Positions 1-8,212 of a stretch of DNA of 64,000 nt are shown one piece after another (within the stretch, counting starts at the first letter, position 1; every line of letters starts with the position of its first letter). The notes below the pieces were generated by a model that saw only the letters and a list, made by a program, of their open reading frames with translations, was not told the DNA's origin and did not search any database. The DNA is from Actinophytocola sp963727495 (lineage in GTDB: Bacteria > Actinomycetota > Actinomycetes > Mycobacteriales > Pseudonocardiaceae): contig CAVSGQ010000007.1 of NCBI GenBank assembly GCA_963727495.1, positions 124,001 through 188,000 of the forward strand, read 5' to 3'. Both the position numbers and the translations under genes were made by a program.

Positions 1-1239
1 CGCGCGGTTGATCTCGTCCAGCCGGTCCGTCCGGCCCGGCGGTCGGTAGCGGAATGCGACGATCGAGTTCACCACCGGTGCGAGCAGCTCGAAGTCCGGC
101 GCCTTCTCGATCATCGCGGCCAGCGTGCGGGCCATCGACGTGGTGCGGTCCACGAGCCGCACGATGCCGTCGCGGCCCAGGTGCGACATCGTCGCCCAGG
201 CGCGCAGCGCGCGGAACGGGCGGGTCTGCTCCGGCCCGTACTCGGCGAACCAGCCCAGATCGTCGGCACCCTCGTCGCGCAGGTAGGCCGGCACTAGGCT
301 GAACGCGTCGCGCGCGTGCGACCGGTCGGCGAACAGCGCACAGCCGCAGTCGACGGGCACGCCGAGCCACTTGTGCGGGTCCAGCGCGAGCGAGTCGGCC
401 AGCTCCAGGCCCACGAACTCCGGCGCGGCGTCCCGTGCCAGCACGCCGAGCGCGCCGTACGCACCGTCCACATGGAACCAGACGCCCTGCTCCGCGGCGA
501 TGCCGGCGATCCCGTCGAGCGGGTCGACCGCGCCGGTGTTCACCGTGCCCGCACTCGCCGCCACGAAGAACGGGCGCGCGCCGGCGGCCCGGTCGGCCTC
601 GATCATGTCCCGCAGCGCGGCGGGGTCCATCCGGTACCCGCGGTCGACCGGCACCATCCGCAGGCTGCGGGTACCCAGGCCGAGCAACTCGGCCGCCTTG
701 CGCAGGCAGCTGTGCCCCTCCGCGGAGGCGTAGACCGTGAACGGGGGCCGCCCGGCGAGCCCGTCGGCGCGCACGTCCCACCCGTCCGCGCGGGCCGCGC
801 GCTGCCGGGCCGCCGCCAGGCAGATGATCGTCGCCATCGAGGTGCCACTGGTGAGCAGCCCGCCGCCGGGCCGGTGCGGGAACCCGACCAGCTCCGCGAG
901 CCAGCGCACCACCGCCCGCTCCAGCAGCACGCCGGCGTGGTCGCCGCCCGCACAGCTCGGGTTCAGCGCGGCCGCGAGCGGCTCGACCAGCACCCCGGCC
1001 GGCGAGGGCGCCGAGTTCACCCAGCCGAAGAAGCGGGGATGCCCGTTGCCCATCGGGTAGGGCAGCACCCGGTCCCGCACGTCCGCCAGCAGGTCGGCCA
1101 GCGGCCTGCCGGACTCGGGTAGCTGCTGGCCCGCGAGCCAGTCCGCGTCGGCGCTCGGCACCCGCCGCCAGACCGGCCGCGCACCAACCCGGGCCAGGTG
1201 GTCCGCCGCCAGGTCGGCGGCGGTGTGCAGCTCATCCAT
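1..1239 (-). CDS. PLP-dependent group II amino-acid decarboxylase (DDC family), C-terminus cut by window edge
   Basis: The translation (about 413 residues visible) is a typical pyridoxal-phosphate group II decarboxylase like aromatic-L-amino-acid decarboxylase. Visible marks are the N-terminal substrate region PMGNGHPRFFGWVNS, a TSGTSMAT phosphate-binding stretch, HVDGAYGA with the PLP-contacting Asp, and DPHKWLG carrying the Schiff-base lysine. Start ATG at 1239 overlaps the stop of the upstream glutamate decarboxylase (ATGGATGA), indicating translational coupling. The last part lies beyond base 1. The substrate cannot be told from sequence; aromatic amino acids or related acids are the family norm. 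It belongs to the exporter/condensation enzyme/decarboxylase group on this strand. Confidence 0.85.
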   Translation of the reverse strand, partial: MDELHTAADLAADHLARVGARPVWRRVPSADADWLAGQQLPESGRPLADLLADVRDRVLPYPMGNGHPRFFGWVNSAPSPAGVLVEPLAAALNPSCAGGDHAGVLLERAVVRWLAELVGFPHRPGGGLLTSGTSMATIICLAAARQRAARADGWDVRADGLAGRPPFTVYASAEGHSCLRKAAELLGLGTRSLRMVPVDRGYRMDPAALRDMIEADRAAGARPFFVAASAGTVNTGAVDPLDGIAGIAAEQGVWFHVDGAYGALGVLARDAAPEFVGLELADSLALDPHKWLGVPVDCGCALFADRSHARDAFSLVPAYLRDEGADDLGWFAEYGPEQTRPFRALRAWATMSHLGRDGIVRLVDRTTSMARTLAAMIEKAPDFELLAPVVNSIVAFRYRPPGRTDRLDEINRA

Positions 1240-2626
1240 GCCGTGGCTGGGCACCGTGCGAGAACGACGCCTCCTCCGCGCCCCGGACCGGCGCATCCTG
1301 CGCGCGCAGCCGCGGCAGGCACTCCTCCAGGTCGGCGAGGAACAGGTCGGCCAGGTCGTGGGTGAACCCGGTGCGCACCACCACCCGCAGCACGGCCAGG
1401 TCCTCGCGGTCGGCCGGGAACGTGTAGGCGGGAACGAGCCAGCCGCGCTCCCGCATCGCCGCCGAGACGTCGAAGACCGAGAAGCCCGGCTCGGTGACCG
1501 TGACGGCGAACACGGGCAGCTCACTGCCGTCGGTCAGCAGCCGGAACGGCCCCAACGCGGCGATCCGCGCGGCGAGCCCGGTGGCGACCTCGCGCGAGTA
1601 GGACTGCACGCGCCGGAAGCCGCCGAACCCCAGCCGCAGGAACGTGTAGTACTGGGCGGCGACCTGCGCGCCCGGCCGGGAGAAGTTGAGCGCGAAGGTC
1701 GGCATGTCGCCCGCCGAGGTAGTTCACCCGGAACACCAGGTCGTCGGGCAGCGCCGCCTCGTCGCGCCACACCACCCAGCCCACGCCCGGGTAGACCAGC
1801 CCGTACTTGTGGCCGGAGGTGTTGATCGAGCACACCCGCGGCAGGCGGAAGTCCCACACCAGGTCCGGGTCGCAGAACGGGGCGATCATCGCGCCGGACG
1901 CGCCGTCCACGTGCACCGGGACGTCCCACCCGCGCTCGGCCTGCAGCCGGTCCAGCGCGGCGCAGATGTCGGCCACCGGCTCGTAGCTGCCGTCGAAGGT
2001 GGAGCCGAGGATCGCCACCACACCGATGGTGTTCTCGTCGCACAGGCGCACCGCCTCCTCGGCGGTGAGGTGGAACCGGTCCCCCGACATCGGCACCAGG
2101 CGTGCCTCGACGTCCCAGTAGTTGGCGAACTTCTCCCAGCACACCTGGACGTTGATGCCCATCACGATGTTCGGCCTGCCGCCGACCGCCGGCGGTGCTG
2201 CCAGCGGCGTTTGAGGGCCAGCCCGGCGAGCATGCACGCCTCGCTGGACCCGGTCGTCGAGCAGCCGACCGGCGCCGCGGCGTCCGGCGCGTGCCACAGG
2301 TCGGCGAGGATGTGCACGCAGCGCTGCTCCAGCTCGGCGGTGCGCGGGTACTCGTCCTTGTCGATCATGTTCTTGTCGAAGCACTCCGCCATCAGCGTCC
2401 GCGCCTGCGGTTCCATCCAGGTCGTGACGAACGTGGCGAGGTTGAGCCGGGCGTTGCCGTCGAGCATCAGCTCGTCGTGCACCACCTGGTAGGCGGTGTC
2501 CGCGTCGAGCTCGGCCGCCGGCATGCGATGGCGCGGGATCTCGAGCGGCTCCCGGGTGAACACCGGGTTCACCGACACGTCCCCGCGCCCGGAACGCGGG
2601 TGATCACCGGGATGCGCGAGCGGCAT
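1232..2626 (-). pseudogene. gadB: glutamate decarboxylase, two frameshifts
   Basis: Converts L-glutamate to GABA with PLP. Read across three frame segments the product has the usual length of about 464 residues: N-terminus with VHDELMLDGNARLNLATFVT, middle with WEKFANYWDVE and the PLP lysine in INTSGHKYG, C-terminus with PADREDLAVLRVVVR. The start at 2626 has GGAGG five bases upstream. Frame changes occur near 2165-2200 and near 1700; the second is explained by one extra G in a GGG run within the LGGDMPTF region. The two shifts compensate, so total length stays a multiple of three. Conservation is intact on both sides of each break, so sequencing error is at least as likely as real inactivation. 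It is coupled to the downstream decarboxylase. Confidence 0.85.
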
Positions 2627-2768
2627 ACCGACCTCCGGAAGTTGGCGTCGGCCAAGCCTGGCACCACGAGAGGTGCCCCGCATCAGGACACGCGCAGGCG
2701 GCTCGGGCCGACCTCGCCCGGGTCGGCGGGCATCGCCACGGGGGTCACGTCCCCGGGAACGCCCTGCC

Positions 2769-4184
2769 TCAGCTCCCCACGGCGTCCGCCGTGACCGGGT
2801 CGACGAAACCGGTCGGCGTGTGCGGCGCGGTCGCAGCCTGCACGGCGGCCTCCTCGATCGCCCGGGCGAGGGTTTCCAGGTCCGTGCGGGAGAAGTACCG
2901 CTCGTCGGCGGACAGCACCAGCTCGACGGCGCCCGGCGGGTCGTCGACGCACAGGTGGAGCTTGGCCTTCGGGACGTTGGCGTCCTGCTTGCGGGACGAC
3001 ACGCTGTCCGCGACGGCGGCGCGGATCTCCGCCGCCGTCGGCGCGGCCACCCCGGCGTGCACCTGGTCCCGCCGCCTGCGGTCGTTGTAGTAGCACGACA
3101 CGTCGAACTCCTCGCCGCGCTCGCGTTCGACCCGGCTCACCACCTCGTCCTGTTCGTAGGCGTCGTAGTAGGCGTTGCGGTACGCGTTGAGCGCCCTGCC
3201 CGACGCGCGGGCGACCGCCTCGCCCACGGACAGGCCCGCGAGGTCGAGTACGAACGGCACGATCTTGATCAGCGCGCTGACCGAGTCGAAGTACCCCGGC
3301 CGGAACCTGTTGCTGACCATCGTCATCGTGAGCAACGGGTTGAGGCCGGTGACCCGGCCGACGCCGACCAGGAACGAGGCCAGCAGCGCGGCGGACTCCA
3401 GGAGGGGGTCGCGGGCGGCGACCGCGTGGACGGCCATCGCGATCGCGCGTGACCGGTAGCGCAGCATCGAGAAGCGGCGCTCGCCCTCGTGGCGCGGCTC
3501 GCCGAACAGGCGCGCGGGCGCGGAGCGAAACACGCGCTCCTGGTACCGCAACGACTGCTCGTTCTGCCGCCGCCCGGCCGGCGACGCCTCGAACGCCGCC
3601 TGCGCGCGCGGCGGGAGCGCCGTGACCGGGCCCGCGGGTGCACCCGTGCGCGGGTCACGGGCGCGGACGTCGGCCAGCAGGGCGGCCAGCCCGAACCCGT
3701 CGATCGAGGTGTGCAGGAAGACGGCGACGACGTGGGTGACGGCACGGCTGCCCGCGCTCGCCACGATCGCTGCCATCCGCACCGGCCACTCGGTCTCGTA
3801 GGCGAACGGGACGACCTTCCAGTGCGCCACGATGGCCTCGGCGACCTCGCGCGGATCGTCGGCCCCGGCGGCCACGACGAGCAGCGGGGTCTCCCCCGCG
3901 GCGGAGACCCGCTGGCGCGGCGGGCCGGACTCCCGCGGCAGCAGGTGCGTGCGCAGCGACTCGTGCCGGCCGACCATGAAGGCGAGCATGTCGGCGACGG
4001 CGTCGACGGTCGTGCCGGGGTCGGCTTCCGCGACGTGGGCGACCGTGGCGGTGCCCGACAGCTCGATCGACTGCCAGAGGCCGCGCTGCCCGAACGTCAG
4101 CTCGGCCTCACCGGCGCCCTCCCCCTCGAAGGCGACCAGCACCCGGTCGACGACCTCGCCGCGCGGCATCTCGGAAACTCGCAT
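2769..4184 (-). CDS. stand-alone condensation-domain (NRPS C-domain superfamily) protein
   Basis: A 471-residue soluble protein of the CoA-dependent acyltransferase/condensation superfamily. It starts with an ELTFGQRGLWQ motif corresponding to C1, has FLHTSIDGFG in place of the catalytic HHxxxDG (second His, Asp and Gly kept, first His is Leu), and a later NRFRPGYFDS stretch like motif C5. No adenylation or carrier domain is attached, so it would act on free or carrier-bound partners in trans, forming an amide or ester bond. Start ATG 4184 has GAGGG six bases upstream. It lies 16 bp after the MFS gene, hence the same transcript. With two decarboxylases downstream an amide of a decarboxylated amino acid is a plausible product (inference). 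Confidence 0.75.
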   Translation of the reverse strand: MRVSEMPRGEVVDRVLVAFEGEGAGEAELTFGQRGLWQSIELSGTATVAHVAEADPGTTVDAVADMLAFMVGRHESLRTHLLPRESGPPRQRVSAAGETPLLVVAAGADDPREVAEAIVAHWKVVPFAYETEWPVRMAAIVASAGSRAVTHVVAVFLHTSIDGFGLAALLADVRARDPRTGAPAGPVTALPPRAQAAFEASPAGRRQNEQSLRYQERVFRSAPARLFGEPRHEGERRFSMLRYRSRAIAMAVHAVAARDPLLESAALLASFLVGVGRVTGLNPLLTMTMVSNRFRPGYFDSVSALIKIVPFVLDLAGLSVGEAVARASGRALNAYRNAYYDAYEQDEVVSRVERERGEEFDVSCYYNDRRRRDQVHAGVAAPTAAEIRAAVADSVSSRKQDANVPKAKLHLCVDDPPGAVELVLSADERYFSRTDLETLARAIEEAAVQAATAPHTPTGFVDPVTADAVGS

Positions 4185-4200
4185 CGTTCGCCCTCGTGTG

Positions 4201-5577
4201 TCAGTTGTGGCCCGCGGGCTCGGTCCGGCCGGCCGGGTTGTGCCGCCCGTGCCCGCGGCCGGCGGCACCGGCGTCGCCTCGCTGCGGCCCCACGTCACGC
4301 GGTTCGGCAGCGGCGCCGTCGGTCGCGGTGTCGTCCGGGGTGCCGTCCTGCGTGGCGTCCGGGGTGTCGTCCGTGCCCAGCTGCCTCGCGGCCGCGTCGA
4401 CGGCCGGCCGGATGAGCAGGCCGGTCGCCACGAACACGCAGGCGAGCGCGAGCCAGCCGAACGGTCCCCGTTCGACCACGCCGGCCGTGATCAGCAGCGG
4501 GCCGACCATGAGCGCGGCGGCGGAGCCGAGCCAGAACACCGACAGGTACTCGCCCTGCCGGTCCCGCGGCGCGAGCGCGTAGGACACGGACAGCCGGCCG
4601 GCGAAGTGCCACAGCTCCCCGACGGTCAGCAGCACGGTCGCGGCGACCACCGCGACCACCGCGCCGACCGGATCCAGCAGGCCGGACAGGGCCAGCAGTG
4701 CCATGCAGCCGGCGAACGCCAGCGACGCCCGGCGCAGCGCCCGGGCCCCGCCGTCGCGCGTCTCGGTGCCCTTGCTGAGCCGGACCTGCAGCAGGACGAC
4801 GAGCACCGTGTTCAGCACCACCAGCGGCCCGACGACCGCCACCGGCGCCTCGGTCCGCGACGTCACCCAGAGCGGGATGCCCATGGTCAGCACCGTGACG
4901 TTCAGCACCAGCACCGCGTTGAGCCCGGTGACGATCAGGTACCGGCCATGGCGCAGCGACCGGGGCCAGCCTCGCGCCGTCCTGCGGCCCGGCGGATCGT
5001 CGGCCAGCAACGGCACCCTCGCGAGGAGAAGTCCGGCCAGCAGGAACGTGGCCCCGTTGCCGAGCACGATCATCAGGAACGCCGGCCGGGTGTCGATGAC
5101 GAGGATCAGCGTGGCGAGCAGCCCGCCGACGCTGAAGCCGACGTTGTAGACGACCCGCATCACGGCCATCACCCGCACCCGCAGGTCCTTGCCGATGTGC
5201 CGGTCGACGTACATCTGGCTGACGGGGTCGATCGCCCTGGTCGGGATGCCCACGAAGCAGGACACCACCAGGAACGCGACGAAGTCGTGGACGAACGCGA
5301 ACGCGATGAAGCCCACGCCGCGCCAGTAGTGCAGCAGGATGGACGCCGCCCGTGGCCCGATCCGGTCCGCCAGCATGCCGATCGGGGTCAGCATGACCAG
5401 CCCGCACGCGTTCGCCACGGTGAACCCGATGCCGACCTCGACGGTGCTCATCCCGGCGCTGCGGGTGAAGAACACCGCGAACCCCGCGATGTAGAGGCCG
5501 GTGCCGATCGCGTCGACGAGGCCGATGAACACCAGCAACCGGCTCTCCCGCGGAACGTCGAGCCCGGGAATGCGCAC
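4201..5577 (-). CDS. MFS transporter (probable exporter)
   Basis: Hydrophobic protein of about 458 residues with 10-12 predicted membrane spans. A motif-A-like loop (GMLADRIGPRA) follows the second span, as in drug/metabolite-efflux MFS proteins. The C-terminal 60 residues are hydrophilic, rich in D, T, G and H. GTG at 5577 (VRIPG) is chosen because GGAAGGGG precedes it by about eight bases; an in-frame ATG at 5598 has no ribosome site. It heads the group with the condensation protein and decarboxylases and probably exports their product. A strong hairpin lies just upstream (5631-5667). Confidence 0.8.
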   Translation of the reverse strand: MRIPGLDVPRESRLLVFIGLVDAIGTGLYIAGFAVFFTRSAGMSTVEVGIGFTVANACGLVMLTPIGMLADRIGPRAASILLHYWRGVGFIAFAFVHDFVAFLVVSCFVGIPTRAIDPVSQMYVDRHIGKDLRVRVMAVMRVVYNVGFSVGGLLATLILVIDTRPAFLMIVLGNGATFLLAGLLLARVPLLADDPPGRRTARGWPRSLRHGRYLIVTGLNAVLVLNVTVLTMGIPLWVTSRTEAPVAVVGPLVVLNTVLVVLLQVRLSKGTETRDGGARALRRASLAFAGCMALLALSGLLDPVGAVVAVVAATVLLTVGELWHFAGRLSVSYALAPRDRQGEYLSVFWLGSAAALMVGPLLITAGVVERGPFGWLALACVFVATGLLIRPAVDAAARQLGTDDTPDATQDGTPDDTATDGAAAEPRDVGPQRGDAGAAGRGHGRHNPAGRTEPAGHN

Positions 5578-5630
5578 GGACTGGTCCCCTTCCTGCATGC
5601 CGCCGACCGGCCGGCGGCATGATGAGTGAG

Positions 5631-5667
5631 AGGCGTGCGGGGACGGGTGTCGCGTCCCCGCACGCCT
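5631..5667 (-). promoter_or_regulatory. perfect 15-bp stem, 7-nt loop hairpin in the MFS leader
   Basis: Bases 5631-5645 pair perfectly with 5653-5667 around a 7-base loop. The hairpin lies between the short leader ORF (5732-5752) and the MFS start. There is no U-run on either side, so it may be a U-less actinobacterial terminator, an attenuator or an mRNA-stabilising element. Confidence 0.6.
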
Positions 5668-5731
5668 CGCCGTCTCCCGAGCGGGCCCTCTGGCCTGTGC
5701 CTCAGGGAGATGCCTGTGACGAGCTGTCAGT

Positions 5732-5752
5732 TCACGGCTTGTCCGCGATCAT
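5732..5752 (-). other. possible leader peptide ORF (6 codons, MIADKP)
   Basis: An ATG at 5752 is preceded at ideal spacing by an AAGGAGGTG sequence, one of the strongest Shine-Dalgarno matches in the window, yet the frame closes after six codons. It precedes the hairpin at 5631-5667 and the MFS-headed group, an arrangement resembling a translational attenuator leader. An indel truncating a longer small ORF is the alternative. Confidence 0.4.
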
Positions 5753-6327
5753 GGGTGCACCTCCTTCCGCGACGGAGCGAACCGGGTGTGTGATGCCCGG
5801 AGGTATGGACGGACCCTCGGGTTCGTGGCGCGGCGACGGCGAATGCTGTCGCGACCAGCGCCTTCCGGGCGTGGATGACCGGTCGGCGTAGCGCGGGACG
5901 CGCAATCGGCGGAGTCCGCGGGTGTGAACGGCCGTAATTGTTCGCACCCTTTCAGAAAATGGCGATCTCCGGCCGGCATGCGCGCAACACAAATTCTCCC
6001 CCCAGGGGTCGGCACGGTTTAGCCGTCGCAGCCCTATTCGACGACGAGGTGGAGCGTACGACAGTTTTCGCGTGCTGAGAAGCCAAAGAATAGGCGAGCG
6101 CGCAACGTAACCAACGGATTACTCTTGGTTTGATCGACCGCAGCGCGACCTCACAATCCGTTGCGGTTGTACGGATTCCTGTGCTGCGTCCGTCCGCCTC
6201 ACGACATGGGTCGAAATGGAGTATCGACAACGGCACGGCTAATAGCTAGGGCCGTTTTCCGTCTTCGTCAGCAATTGAGGCGTGCAGGAAAAGGGCGGCT
6301 TGCCGGGCGTCAGGAAATGATGGTCGA
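5753..6327. other. intergenic region, lower GC, promoter region of the minus-strand cluster
   Basis: About 575 bp without a supportable gene, with clearly lower GC than its surroundings between roughly 5935 and 6250. It must hold the promoter of the leader/MFS cluster. A small inverted repeat (AACCAA at 6109-6114, TTGGTT at 6125-6130) may be an operator. The open frames here lack ribosome sites and coding bias. Confidence 0.5.
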
Positions 6328-6582
6328 TCAGTAGTCTTCGCGGTGGCGCGTCGCCGGTTCGTTCACCGGCCGGTTGGCCCAGGCGTCGACCATCACGATC
6401 GCGATCGTGATGACGATCAGGACCGCGCCGAGGAGGACGATGCCGCCCCAGATGACGAGGCCCGCGATGAGCAGCATCGGCAGCACGGCGAACAGGCAGA
6501 ACGGGTCGATCCGTCCGAAGACCTGCTGCTTGCGCGCCGTGGGCCCGCCGTACTGTCCGGTGATCGTCCGCCCACCCGTCAT
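6328..6582 (-). CDS. small two-span membrane protein, unknown function
   Basis: 84 residues: a short basic and polar N-terminus, then two hydrophobic helices at about residues 27-62 (FCLFAVLPMLLIAG and GGIVLLGAVLIVITIAIVMV) and a polar tail. Coding bias is normal for the genome. Start ATG 6582 has only a weak purine stretch upstream. It stands alone on this strand, 575 bp upstream of the decarboxylase cluster and divergent from the amidohydrolases. Function is not recognised. Confidence 0.6.
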   Translation of the reverse strand: MTGGRTITGQYGGPTARKQQVFGRIDPFCLFAVLPMLLIAGLVIWGGIVLLGAVLIVITIAIVMVDAWANRPVNEPATRHREDY

Positions 6583-6728
6583 CCGTGCCGTCTCGGGCGC
6601 GGGCCCGAGGAGATCCCCGGCAGCATAACGTCACCGTGTCGGCCCGGCGGACGGCCCTCCGCCCACGCCGGACGCCGCGACGCGGGCGGGATCGGCGTTC
6701 ATGGCCGGGCCACGGCAGACTGAGGTAC

Positions 6729-8114
6729 GTGCTCATCGTCGACGCCGAGGTCGCCGGGCGGCGCGGGGTCGCCGTGCGGTTGGTGAGCGGCCGCGTCGCG
6801 GAGTGCGCGCCGGGCCTGCGCCCGCTCGGCGGCGAGGAGACGCTCGACGCCCGGGGTGGCGCGCTGGTGCCCGGGCTGCACGACCACCACGTGCACCTGC
6901 GGGCGATGGCGGGCGCGCTGGCCTCGGTCCGGGCCGGCCCGCCGGAGGTGCGCGACCGGCCGGCGCTGGTGGCCGCGCTCGTCGGTGCGGCCGCCGGGCT
7001 GCCGCCCGGCGAGTGGGTGCGCGCGGTGGGCTACCACGAGTCGGTGGCCGGGCCGCTGACCCGCCTCGAGCTCGACGCGGTGATCGCCGACCACCCGGTG
7101 CGGGTGCAGCACCGCAGTGGGTTGCTCTGGATGCTCAACTCCCTGGCGCTGCGCGCGGTCGACGCCGCGGGCGCCGGACTGTCCGGGGTGGAGCGTGACG
7201 CGGTCGGGCGGCCGACCGGGCGGCTGTGGCGGCTGGACAGCTGGCTGGCGTCCCGGCTGCCGCGGGTGGAGGTGTCGCTCGGCTCGGTCGGCACCCGCGC
7301 CGCGGCGGCGGGCATCACCGGTTTCACCGACGCCACACCGGATCTGACACAGTCCGATGTGGACTTCCTGGCCGGCGCGGTGGGCTCCGGCGCGCTGCCG
7401 CAGCGGGTGCACTGCATGGCACCGCCCGGACTGGTCGGCGCCGGCGACCGGTTCACCCTGGGCCCGGTGAAGACGCTGCTGGACGACGACGTGCTGCCGC
7501 CCGCCGGCGAGTTGGCCGAGCGGTTCCGCGCCGCGCACGGCGCCGGGCGGCCGGTCGCGGTGCACTGCATGACCGAGCGCCAGCTCGCCGCCGCCCTCGC
7601 CGCGCTGACCGACGCGGGCCCGGTCGCGGGCGACCGGATCGAGCATGGCGCGATGATCACCGCGGCGCTGCTTCCCCGGCTGCACGCGCTCGGCCTGACC
7701 GTCGTCACCCAGCCCGGGTTCGTCGCCGAGCGCGGCGAGAGCTACCTGACCGACGTCGACGCCCGGCACCGGCCGGACCTGTGGCGGCTGCGGTCGCTGC
7801 TGGAGCGCGGTGTCGGGGTGGCCGGCAGCACCGACGCGCCGTTCGGCCGCCCCGACCCGTGGGCGGCGATCGCGGCCGCCGTCTCCCGGCGCACCCCGTC
7901 CGGCACCGTGCTGGGCTCCGTCGAGCGGCTCGACCCGGCGCGGGCCCTGCGGCTGTTCCTCGGTCACGCCACCAGCCCGGCCCGGCCGCGCACGGTCGCC
8001 GTCGGCGTGCCGGCCGACCTGTGCCTGCTGTCCGTGCCGCTCGCCGAGGCGCTGCAGGAGCCGGACGCCGCGAACGTGGCCGCCACGTTCGTGGCCGGGG
8101 AGCTGGTCCGGTAG
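6729..8114 (+). CDS. amidohydrolase family protein (YtcJ-like)
   Basis: 461-residue metal-dependent amidohydrolase. The N-terminal small beta domain leads into GLHDHHVHL, which supplies the first metal His pair; AVHCMTERQ and IEHGAM supply later metal-site histidines, and GSTDAPFGRPDPW the catalytic Asp. It ends with the usual ADLCLL beta-sandwich strand. GTG at 6729 has TGAGG immediately upstream; longer in-frame starts have no site. The following gene encodes a paralogue 98 bp downstream, so the two are likely co-transcribed. Substrate not predictable. Confidence 0.85.
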   Translation: MLIVDAEVAGRRGVAVRLVSGRVAECAPGLRPLGGEETLDARGGALVPGLHDHHVHLRAMAGALASVRAGPPEVRDRPALVAALVGAAAGLPPGEWVRAVGYHESVAGPLTRLELDAVIADHPVRVQHRSGLLWMLNSLALRAVDAAGAGLSGVERDAVGRPTGRLWRLDSWLASRLPRVEVSLGSVGTRAAAAGITGFTDATPDLTQSDVDFLAGAVGSGALPQRVHCMAPPGLVGAGDRFTLGPVKTLLDDDVLPPAGELAERFRAAHGAGRPVAVHCMTERQLAAALAALTDAGPVAGDRIEHGAMITAALLPRLHALGLTVVTQPGFVAERGESYLTDVDARHRPDLWRLRSLLERGVGVAGSTDAPFGRPDPWAAIAAAVSRRTPSGTVLGSVERLDPARALRLFLGHATSPARPRTVAVGVPADLCLLSVPLAEALQEPDAANVAATFVAGELVR

Positions 8115-8212
8115 CGCCTCGGGCGGTCACGCATCGTCAACCCGGTCTCGCGCGGCGTACTCACCCAACGTCGCTTCCGACGAACCCCCCGGCGGGCGAT
8201 AGGTTGACGCCG

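Noticed and set aside
5754..5992. 86-88 codon minus-strand ORFs upstream of the MFS cluster
   Set aside because: Arg/Pro-rich shadow frames; the strong ribosome site in this region belongs to the six-codon ORF instead.
5952..6236. 94-codon minus-strand ORF in the low-GC gap
   Set aside because: No ribosome site, no GC3 bias and no recognisable domain.
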